The notes beneath the pieces are model-generated. The model had not been told where the DNA came from. It saw nothing but the letters and a program-made list of their open reading frames with translations, and searched no databases. 8,183 nt of DNA from DRQF01 sp964559135 (GTDB lineage Bacteria > Planctomycetota > GCA-002687715 > DRQF01). Position numbers and translations under genes: made by a program. Below are positions 1 through 5,594 of the stretch, one piece after another. Position 1 is the stretch's first letter. The number at the start of each line of letters is the position of its first letter. The DNA lies in contig CAZLGG010000142.1 in NCBI GenBank assembly GCA_964559135.1, positions 1-8,183 on the forward strand. Reading direction: 5' to 3'.

Positions 1-335
1 TGGGTGTGTTTCGGCTGTCGGGACGTTGCGGGATACGCGGCGAGGCGGGGCCGGGTATCGCCGGGCAGGGGGATAGGCAGGCCCAAGGCGCCGCGGTGCA
101 AGACGAGGGTGTCGATCATTCTCGTCCCCAGCGCCTGGGGGCGGGGCAGCCAGGTCCACGACGCCTGCGGAGGATGACCGGGTGCCTGAGGTCATGGGGG
201 GGATCAGTGAGGAACAACGACATGAGCGTCCTGACGGCGGCCTCCGGAGAAAGTTGAGAAGCTAATTCTCGCGTGGAATGGGGACAGCGTCAAGAAACGG
301 AGGACCGTCATGGGCGGCGCTCCGCCCGCCCCACG
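1..335. other. Left-edge region without a recognisable gene
   Basis: Several frames are open here because of the high GC content, including minus-strand frames running off the edge from ATGs at 195 and 119 and a plus-strand frame at 6-257. None shows a family motif. The first residues of a real leftward gene could start at 119 or 195, but with under 65 codons visible I cannot support one. Confidence 0.4.
265..293 (-). promoter_or_regulatory. Weak candidate promoter facing the left edge
   Basis: TTGACG (293-288) and GAGAAT (270-265) on the minus strand, separated by 17 bases. Matches to consensus are 5/6 and 4/6. It could serve a gene beginning near or beyond the left edge. No other support. 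Confidence 0.22.
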
Positions 336-360
336 ACGGTTTTCAAGATCGTTGTCGCGA
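336..360 (-). mobile_element. Possible terminal end of the IS3-family element
   Basis: Just beyond the transposase stop, the minus strand reads GCGACAACGATCTTGAAAAC, resembling the GCGACAACTxxCTTGACA-type ends I recall for IS3-family elements carrying this transposase subtype. The distance from the stop codon (about 15-40 bases) fits. The matching opposite end is not in the window and no target-site duplication can be tested, so the exact border is uncertain. Confidence 0.35.
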
Positions 361-372
361 TCTGATGCGCAA

Positions 373-602
373 TCATGCCGGCGCGACCTCGGATGGGCGC
401 GACCCCGGATTCCATCGAACTTCTTCGATTCGGCTCCAGTTTCTCACGTCTCCAGTCCATCGCTCGGGGCGGCACCGGCGGGCGTGATCGTAGGCATTCA
501 TCCTCTTCTTCGAGATGGCGACGTCCTCGCCACAGTAGCGCTGGTCAGGAGTGACGAAGCAAATGCCGGAGTGTCTGTGTTCCGTGTTGGACCAGCGGAC
601 GA
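373..602 (-). pseudogene. C-terminal fragment of an IS3-family transposase (OrfB)
   Basis: In the frame ending at 373, residues VRWSNTEHRHSGICFVTPDQ, followed by RYCGEDVAISKKRMNAYDHA and RRCRPERWTGDVRNW, match the characteristic end of IS3-family transposases (WYNxEHRHSGIRFVTPxQRHxG, then DxAILxxRxxxYxxAR, then PxRWxGxxRNW). Only about 75 residues remain; the DDE catalytic core and OrfA are missing. Recognisable similarity starts near 602, immediately after the DUF4411 stop codon at 603-605, so the two remnants abut. It is either the scar of an IS insertion followed by deletion, or a deletion junction joining an IS to the toxin gene. The same frame stays open upstream to 690, but that part is the toxin gene read out of frame. 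Confidence 0.75.
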
Positions 603-1126
603 TCAGCTTTCCCCCGTCCAGTCGAAGCGAGCCCCGAGCTTCCGCAGCATCGAATACGTGTTCTCCCACGAAACGTCGAATTGTTCGCACACGTCCGGTG
701 GCTCGATCTCCTTCTTCGAGCCAGGCGCCGGCCTTTCATTCGTGACGACCGTTGCTCCGTGGACACGTGCGTAGGCAACCAGCCAGCCATCCGCGCCGGT
801 GGCAAACTTGGCCCTGGCGTGGTCGAGATAAGTCGAAGGCCGCTCGGCCCACAGCATGATCTCGGTATAGGCGCTCGTCACATTCTCGGTATCCACGGGC
901 GAAAGAACTTCCTCGGCAGATTCTCGCGCACCCACTGGACGAGGTCCTCTGTCTCGCGCCCCGCCAGCAGCTCGCTGCGAACCCGGTCGATGCTGAACAC
1001 CCGGCCTTGGCCATGAAGATGGAGCAGCCTCTTCCAGAATCCCGGGCAAATGTCGAAGGCGTATTAGAGGTTCTTCGCCGTGATGAAGGTGTCCGAATCC
1101 ATGAGATATCGCCGCAGGGCGGTCAT
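603..1126 (-). pseudogene. DUF4411 (PIN-like) toxin gene, inactivated by a nonsense codon and a frameshift
   Basis: Reconstructed, this encodes 174 residues, the family's usual size. The first part (from ATG 1126, overlapping the XRE stop as ATGA) reads YLMDSDTFITAKNL, then TAA at codon 21 (1066-1064), then YAFDICPGFWKRLLHLHGQG and RVFSIDRVRSELLAG. The family has a tyrosine at the stop position. At codon 75 (TTT, 904-902) the frame breaks: adding back one T to the T run joins ENLPRKFF to SPVDTENVTSAYTEIMLW in the next frame, which continues through ADGWLVAYARVHGATVVTNE and EPPDVCEQF to the stop at 603. PIN-type acidic positions are present (D10/D12, E52, D113, E131, D145 in the repaired numbering). 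PIN proteins are usually metal-dependent RNases, so the intact ancestor was probably a toxin held by the adjacent XRE/ImmA-IrrE protein. A single sequencing error could explain one lesion but hardly both. Confidence 0.85.
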
Positions 1127-2274
1127 GGAAGAGGCACCCCCAGACGTGCCGCGTACTCCTGGAAGGCCCCGCCACGTAGCCCCGTCAAGTCATAGGCCTC
1201 CTTGAACCCGATGCGCCCTTCCAGGGCCGCCGACAACACATGGAGGGCAAACAACTCGCCCACCCGTGTGTTCTGGTTGTTGTAGAAGTCTCCGCCGCCC
1301 GATTTTTTGCCCGCTCGGCGTTCCCGGCGGACAGAATCGTTGTAGAAACTGAAGAACCTACGACGGTCTACGAGCCGCAGATCCAGGGCGCGGCGACCGA
1401 CGACCACGGGGCTGACCTTGAAGACCCTGGCGAGCGTTTCGAAGGGGCTCCCTCGGCGTTTGGCCTCCGGCCAGCGCTCCTCGAGCGCCCGCGCTGGCAC
1501 GAGCAGCTCGGCCGCCGCGCGGTTGCACCAGTCCTCAACCTCGGTGCCACCCGGAAACAGCCCCTCGAAGCCCGAGAGCCCCTCCGTTCCGAGCCAGACG
1601 TGGGCAAGTTCGTGGGCAAGCGTGAACATCTGTGCAGACCGGGCGTCCGCACCGTTCACAAACACCAGGGGCGCGTATTCGTCGCACAGCGCGAAACCCC
1701 GGAACTCCTGTACGTCGAGCTTGCGGTGGGTGTTGTTGCCCACCACCCCGTTGATGACGGCCATGACCCCCAGGTCCTCGATGGCACGGCGTAGCTGTCC
1801 AACGGCTTCTTGCCAGGTGCGCAGCTCGGCGGCCCAGCCATCATCCATACCCAGAATGCGACGCATCTCCCGTCCGACCCCATCCGGATCATCACTGAGA
1901 CGTGCACTGCGTACGAAGTCGAGCGGCTCCACTCCGTCCTCGATCCGCTCCTCGCGCAACCACGCTTGCCGCCGTTGCATGGTGTAGACCGTGTCCAACA
2001 GGTCGGGGCTGGGACGTTCCACGGGCCCATCGGCGATGGTGCGCAAGTCCCGAATCGGCAAAGCCTCCTCTGGCGGCTCGGGAAGGAAGAGGTAACCGAT
2101 TGGCGTATGCGTCGCTTTGGCGAACTTCTCGAGCTGCCTGAACGTCGGTCGGCGTTCCCCCTTCTCCCAGGCGGCGAACTGGGGAATCCGATGCGCGATC
2201 TCGTCGGTCGCCAAACCCGCGCGGTCACAAGCCCAGCGCAGCATCTGGGGCCGGATGTCGATGCGTGCGGTCAT
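1123..2274 (-). CDS. XRE family regulator with ImmA/IrrE metallopeptidase domain (antitoxin-like)
   Basis: A 383-residue intact protein, the usual length for this two-domain family. Residues about 8-65 form a Cro/C1-type helix-turn-helix (ATDEIAHRIPQFAAWEKGER, then PTFRQLEKFAKATHTPIGYLFL). Residues about 165-300 form the ImmA/IrrE (DUF955) zinc peptidase: QMFTLAHELAHVWLG has the HExxH motif at 221-225, and E247 in VEDWCNRAAAELLVP is the expected third zinc ligand. The C-terminus (GGGDFYNNQNTRVGELFALH..., about 327-383) is the conserved tail of such proteins. Relatives cleave or sequester partner proteins and autoregulate; those next to DUF4411 genes are generally taken as the antitoxin half of a toxin-antitoxin pair. 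GAGAGG at 2285-2290 is a 10-base-spaced ribosome site. Its stop overlaps the start of the broken DUF4411 gene by ATGA, so it has outlived its partner. Confidence 0.92.
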   Translation of the reverse strand: MTARIDIRPQMLRWACDRAGLATDEIAHRIPQFAAWEKGERRPTFRQLEKFAKATHTPIGYLFLPEPPEEALPIRDLRTIADGPVERPSPDLLDTVYTMQRRQAWLREERIEDGVEPLDFVRSARLSDDPDGVGREMRRILGMDDGWAAELRTWQEAVGQLRRAIEDLGVMAVINGVVGNNTHRKLDVQEFRGFALCDEYAPLVFVNGADARSAQMFTLAHELAHVWLGTEGLSGFEGLFPGGTEVEDWCNRAAAELLVPARALEERWPEAKRRGSPFETLARVFKVSPVVVGRRALDLRLVDRRRFFSFYNDSVRRERRAGKKSGGGDFYNNQNTRVGELFALHVLSAALEGRIGFKEAYDLTGLRGGAFQEYAARLGVPLP

Positions 2275-2327
2275 GGTCGTCTCGCCTCTCTAGGGAAAGC
2301 GGCCCGCTGCAAGCTCGCGCGGCTCAT
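2271..2327 (-). other. 18-codon frame bridging the hsdM remnant and the XRE/ImmA-IrrE gene
   Basis: Frame MSRASLQRAAFPREARRP. Its ATG overlaps the stop of the hsdM-like ORF (ATGA, 2324-2327) and its stop overlaps the start of the XRE gene (ATGA, 2271-2274). No family is recognised. It may be the stub of a gene (for example hsdS, which often follows hsdM with such an overlap), a coupling leader peptide, or chance. Confidence 0.2.
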
Positions 2328-2563
2328 GCGGGCATCCTCTCGATGCGCTGTTCGAGCCACCAGGCGGCAACTTGGCAGCAGGCCTCGAGCCGGCCCGTAC
2401 CTCCCATGAGATCCTCCCGCTTCTGCTCGACCCGTGTGCCTGGGACCGCACCGCAACGCGATGTCTTTTCATGCTTCCGCCAGTCCAGGCTCGCACGATG
2501 GGGCCCCCGCAAGAGCTCGGCAATCGGCCAGATCAGGTTCGCGAAGTCGTTGTGATCGGGCAT
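2324..2563 (-). pseudogene. Remnant of type I restriction methyltransferase HsdM (N-terminus only)
   Basis: A 79-codon frame whose first residues, MPDHNDFANLIWPIAELLRG, closely resemble the start of HsdM (family pattern HNDxANxIWxIADLLRGxY, continuing in intact proteins to the VILPxTVLRRxDCVL segment). That next segment is not found in any frame here, and residues after about 26 are unrecognisable. Intact HsdM has about 500 residues with SAM-binding and NPPF-type catalytic motifs, all absent. The start looks functional: GAGGA at 2570-2574 lies 6 bases upstream and a promoter-like site lies further up. The ORF ends in an ATGA overlap (2324-2327) with an 18-codon frame leading to the next gene. 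I infer an internal deletion of a former restriction-modification gene. The similarity is from memory of the family over only ~25 residues, so a short unrelated peptide remains possible. Confidence 0.45.
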
Positions 2564-2694
2564 CCTGCTTCCTCACCCACATCTTGGTTTCATGTGTTCC
2601 CGTGCGCAACGCGAGCCGCTCACAACACCGAACCATGTCACTCCACGGACCTGGGTAACCCGGCGTCGCGCGGGGAATCCGTTGGATAGCGCTC

Positions 2695-2722
2695 ATTCGA
2701 GGCAATCGTCGTCATTTGTCAA
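2695..2722 (-). promoter_or_regulatory. Candidate sigma-70-type promoter of the accessory operon
   Basis: On the minus strand a consensus -35 box TTGACA (2722-2717) is followed after 16 bases by TCGAAT (2700-2695), which matches 4 of 6 bases of the -10 consensus. It points at the hsdM-like ORF starting at 2563 and the XRE/ImmA-IrrE gene behind it, about 130 bases downstream. Identified by eye only. Confidence 0.4.
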
Positions 2723-2883
2723 GGAAGGACTCGAGAAGGCAGAGAGGCCCTCCGCTTCGTGGCGCGGTCGCGCCATGAGAGTCGCGCCATTCCCGCGTCC
2801 TTCGGGGGTGGAGGTGGGGCGGGTTCGGGCGGTCGGCTCGCATCGAGGACAGGAAGGGCGGGCCGAGCGGAGGGTGACGTGGA
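2723..2883. other. Intergenic region downstream of pstB
   Basis: About 160 bases between the pstB stop and the next promoter-like site. I see no convincing Rho-independent terminator (no stem followed by a T run) and no coding frame with family similarity. The only structure is a short palindrome and a 10-base tandem direct repeat at 2760-2790, listed separately. In many bacteria phoU would start here; it does not. Confidence 0.5.
2767..2790. repeat. Exact 10-base direct repeat overlapping a palindrome
   Basis: GTCGCGCCAT occurs at 2767-2776 and again, exactly, at 2781-2790, with 4 bases between (14-base period). The left copy overlaps a perfect inverted repeat, TGGCGCG-GT-CGCGCCA, at 2760-2775. 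This sits between pstB and the promoter-like site at 2695-2722, roughly 40-70 bases upstream of its -35 box. It could be a protein-binding site or a weak hairpin; no function is assigned. Confidence 0.4.
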
Positions 2884-3828
2884 TCAGCCGAACCGGCCGG
2901 TGATGTAGTCCTCGGTCTCCGCGCAGAGCGGCTGGGTGAAGATCCGATCGGTGGGACCGTATTCGACGAGGCGCCCCAGATACATGAAGGCCGTGTACTC
3001 GGACACCCGAGCGGCCTGCTGCATGTTGTGGGTGACCATCAAGATGGTGTAGTCCCCCTTCAGCTCCTCGATGAGGTCCTCGACCTTGCTGGTGGCGACG
3101 GGGTCGAGGGCCGAGCAGGGCTCGTCCATCAGGAGGACTTCCGGCTCGCCCGCGACGGCCCGAGCGATGCAGAGCCTTTGCTGTTGCCCTCCGGAAAGTC
3201 CGAGGGCGCTCTCTTTCAACCGCGGCTCCGCCTCCTCCCAGAGCGCCGCGCCCCGCAGGCTGCGTTCGGCCACCTCTTTCAGAGTCGCCTTGTCCTTCAC
3301 ACCCTCGATGCGCAGGGGGTAGACCACGTTCTCGTAGATGCTCATGGGGAAGGGGTTCGGCTTCTGGAAGACCATCCCCATGCGCTTCCTGAGTTCGATG
3401 ACGTCCACGCTCTTGCCGTAGATGGATTCGCCGTCCAGCCGCATGTCGCCCTCGATGCGCACCGTGTCGATGAGGTCGTTCATCCGATTCACGGATCGCA
3501 GAAGGGTCGACTTCCCGCAGCCGGAAGGCCCGATGAGAGCCGTCACCTTGCCCTTCGGAATCGTCATGCCGACGTCCCAGAGAGCGCGCTTGGCTCCGTA
3601 CCAAAGGGAGAAGCGGTCGATCTCGACGAGCGCTTCCTCCTGGGCCAGCTCCGGATGGACCACGGTCGCAAAGGACGTCTCGTCGCGCAGAGCATCGTCC
3701 ACGCTGGGGAGGTCTTCCCTCGCGGGCAAGTCGGGCAAATCGCCGGACGCTCGAGGCATCGTGTTCTCCGTCATGGATGACTCCCTATCTTCGTTGTCCA
3801 CATCGGCGGTGTGAAGGGCCTCGGACAT
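2884..3828 (-). CDS. pstB: Phosphate ABC transporter ATP-binding protein PstB
   Basis: Cytoplasmic ATPase that powers phosphate uptake through PstC-PstA. 314 residues from the ATG at 3828. All ABC motifs are present: Walker A GPSGCGKST (100-108), Q-loop glutamine 155 in VFQKPNPFP, signature LSGGQQQR (211-218), Walker B VLLMDEP (231-237), D-loop SALD (239-242), and switch histidine 267 in MVTHNM. The FQKPNPFPMSIYENV stretch and the C-terminal IFTQP...DYITGRFG are typical of PstB rather than other ABC ATPases. The usual PstB start corresponds to about residue 65, so there is an acidic N-terminal extension of about 60 residues. Two starts are plausible: 3828 (GGGAGG at 3838-3843, 9-base spacing, one-base overlap with the pstA stop) and 3774 (AGGGAG at 3781-3786, 6-base spacing, giving 296 residues). 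It is the last recognisable gene of the operon; no phoU follows. Confidence 0.96.
   Translation of the reverse strand: MSEALHTADVDNEDRESSMTENTMPRASGDLPDLPAREDLPSVDDALRDETSFATVVHPELAQEEALVEIDRFSLWYGAKRALWDVGMTIPKGKVTALIGPSGCGKSTLLRSVNRMNDLIDTVRIEGDMRLDGESIYGKSVDVIELRKRMGMVFQKPNPFPMSIYENVVYPLRIEGVKDKATLKEVAERSLRGAALWEEAEPRLKESALGLSGGQQQRLCIARAVAGEPEVLLMDEPCSALDPVATSKVEDLIEELKGDYTILMVTHNMQQAARVSEYTAFMYLGRLVEYGPTDRIFTQPLCAETEDYITGRFG
3781..3786 (-). promoter_or_regulatory. Shine-Dalgarno supporting an alternative pstB start at 3774
   Basis: Read on the minus strand, AGGGAG lies 6 bases before an in-frame ATG at 3774-3772 (protein beginning MTENTMPRASG). The upstream candidate start at 3828 also has a good site (GGGAGG, 3838-3843), so the sequence alone does not settle which is used. 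The difference is 18 residues in the extension and does not touch the ATPase domain. Confidence 0.45.
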
Positions 3829-5594
3829 CAGAACTTTCCTCCCGCATACTTGCGCGCCAGGCGAGCCCGGAGCCACAGGGCCCCCAGGTTCAAGATCACG
3901 ACCAAGGCCACGAGCAGAAGCGTCGTCGTGTAGACCAAAGGGCGCGCGGCCTCGCTGTTGGGGCTCTGGAATCCCAGATCGTAGACGTGGAAGCCCAAGT
4001 GCATGAAACTTCTCTCGGGATGGATGTAGGGGAAGACGTGGTCTACGGCCAAACTGGGGGTGTACTTGACCGCCCCCACCAACATGAGGGGCGCCACCTC
4101 GCCCGCTCCGCGAGCCATCGCGAGAATCATGCCCGTCATGATGCCGGGGAGCGCCTTCGGAAGAATGATCCGGCGAATGGTCTGCCACTTGGACGCCCCG
4201 CAGGCATAGGAACCCTCGCGAAGAGAGTTGGGCACGGCGGAGAGCGCCTCCTCGGTGGCGACGATCACGACCGGCAGCGTGAGGAGGGCCAGTGTGAGCG
4301 ACGCCCAGAAGATGCCGCCGGTTCCGAACGTGGGGTTCGGCAACTTCTCCGAAAAGAAGATCTGGTCGATCGTTCCACCGACGAAGTAGCAGAAGAACCC
4401 GAGACCGAAGACACCGAAAACGATGCTGGGCACACCGGCCAAGTTATTGATGGCCACCCGAACGATGCTCACGATCGGCCCCGCCTTGGCGTATTCCCGC
4501 AGATAGAGGGCGGCGAGCACGCCGAACGGCACGACCAGCAGACTCATGAGAAGGGTCATGACGACCGTACCGAAGATGGCGGGGAAGACGCCCCCCGCCA
4601 TGTTGACATCTCTCGGCTCGTCGCTGAGGAACTCCCACCACCGATCCAGATAGAGCCCCATGCGCTCCGAGGTGCCCATGCGATTGGGAGTGTATGCCCG
4701 CACGATCGTGGAGAGCGGGATGGACTTTTCCACACCGTCGACACTGCGGGCCACAAGGACGTAGCGCGCGTTCTCTTGCCGAAGCTGGGCGATCTTCTTC
4801 TCGAGTGCGGCGTGCTCCCGGCCGCACGCATCCTCGACGTCCTTCACTTGCCGGACGAGGCTTCGGTAGGCCTCACTGTCCTTCCCTTCCTCGAGTTCGA
4901 CCTTGCGGAGTTGCAGACGAGCCGCCTCCGCCTTGCGATTGACGTCACCGATGTCGCGCTTCTCGATGCGGCGGATGACGTCGCGCCGCGCCGCCACCTC
5001 GGGAAGGCGCGCCTCGAGGGTCGCCATGACCGCGGAGGGTTCTTCGGCGACATCCTTCTCGTCGATTCGAAACACTTTCGGGAAACCGTAGAACCGCCCC
5101 CACTCCAGGCGCTCGACGACCAGCGCCCACTCCGGCTCGTCTTCCTTCGCGATCGCGAAGGCGGGAACCATGGTGAAGTGCTGACGCGTGAGGTCGAAAT
5201 TCCCCGTGCGGACCATCCGCCGGGTCAGAGCCCGCTCGTGGGCATCTCCGAGGACCTTGCGTGCGGCAGGCACGAGAGGCGCGGGGAGGGAGAAGAGCCC
5301 GTCCTCGTCGAGAACGAAGTCTTCCTCCCGAGTCACCTCTCCCAAGACATTGCGTCCGTCGACCAAGGTCATCCGGACGACGTCCTTCGGCCAAAACGTC
5401 GCCATCCCGTGGCCGACGATCAGGTAGAGGAGGCCCAGGATCATGAGAACGCCCAGAACGAGGGCTCCCCCCGTCAACCAGACGAAGCCCTCACCCCGCG
5501 CGCGGAACCCCCAATGACGCACCTTTCTCCTGCGACCCGGCCTCCGATGGGGGCCTTGGGGCTCGGCAAGGTGGGATGGATTCTCGGGGCTCAT
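3828..5594 (-). CDS. pstA: Phosphate ABC transporter permease PstA, long form with coiled-coil extracytoplasmic domain
   Basis: Second membrane subunit of the Pst phosphate importer, 588 residues against roughly 280-300 for the short form. A basic N-terminus (HRRPGRRRKVRHW) precedes helix 1 at about 37-62. Residues about 70-330 are predicted extracytoplasmic and include a charged, heptad-like stretch at about 187-277 suggestive of coiled coil. The permease core begins near 334 (GGVFPAIFGTVVMTLLMSLL), with the EAA loop at about 447-500 (EEALSAVPNSLREGSYACGA, then MARGAGEVAPLMLVG) and a last helix at about 553-576. The ATG at 5594 was chosen over the in-frame upstream start at 5933 because it overlaps the pstC stop as ATGA, has a strong Shine-Dalgarno AGGAGGG at 5605-5611 (10-base spacing), and avoids 340 bases of overlap with pstC. 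Its stop overlaps the pstB start by one base. Confidence 0.94.
   Translation of the reverse strand: MSPENPSHLAEPQGPHRRPGRRRKVRHWGFRARGEGFVWLTGGALVLGVLMILGLLYLIVGHGMATFWPKDVVRMTLVDGRNVLGEVTREEDFVLDEDGLFSLPAPLVPAARKVLGDAHERALTRRMVRTGNFDLTRQHFTMVPAFAIAKEDEPEWALVVERLEWGRFYGFPKVFRIDEKDVAEEPSAVMATLEARLPEVAARRDVIRRIEKRDIGDVNRKAEAARLQLRKVELEEGKDSEAYRSLVRQVKDVEDACGREHAALEKKIAQLRQENARYVLVARSVDGVEKSIPLSTIVRAYTPNRMGTSERMGLYLDRWWEFLSDEPRDVNMAGGVFPAIFGTVVMTLLMSLLVVPFGVLAALYLREYAKAGPIVSIVRVAINNLAGVPSIVFGVFGLGFFCYFVGGTIDQIFFSEKLPNPTFGTGGIFWASLTLALLTLPVVIVATEEALSAVPNSLREGSYACGASKWQTIRRIILPKALPGIMTGMILAMARGAGEVAPLMLVGAVKYTPSLAVDHVFPYIHPERSFMHLGFHVYDLGFQSPNSEAARPLVYTTTLLLVALVVILNLGALWLRARLARKYAGGKF

Noticed and set aside
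1..195. Partial minus-strand ORFs running off the left edge (ATG at 195 or 119)
   Set aside because: Two frames are open at once, both short and without motifs; GC-rich sequence gives such frames by chance.
902..904. Programmed frameshift instead of mutation in the DUF4411 gene
   Set aside because: The T3 run is not a convincing slippery heptamer, no downstream stimulator was seen, and the separate TAA at codon 21 would still stop translation.
691..1175. 190-codon minus-strand frame (603-1175) as an intact gene starting at 1175
   Set aside because: Only its 3' part (603 to about 903) has DUF4411 similarity. The 5' part is the out-of-frame shadow of the toxin N-terminus and of the XRE gene end.
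1240..2409. Long plus-strand frames across the XRE/ImmA-IrrE gene
   Set aside because: Antisense shadows of a gene with clear HTH and HELAH motifs.
2646..2662. Small palindrome GGGT-A-ACCC as an operator
   Set aside because: Only 4-base arms, and it occurs once; too weak to support a site.
2693..3604. 303-codon minus-strand frame overlapping pstB
   Set aside because: It is pstB read in another frame; the pstB frame has all ABC motifs.
3829..4188. Upstream in-frame start giving a 434-residue PstB
   Set aside because: The extra 120 residues lie inside pstA in a different frame and resemble no ABC extension.
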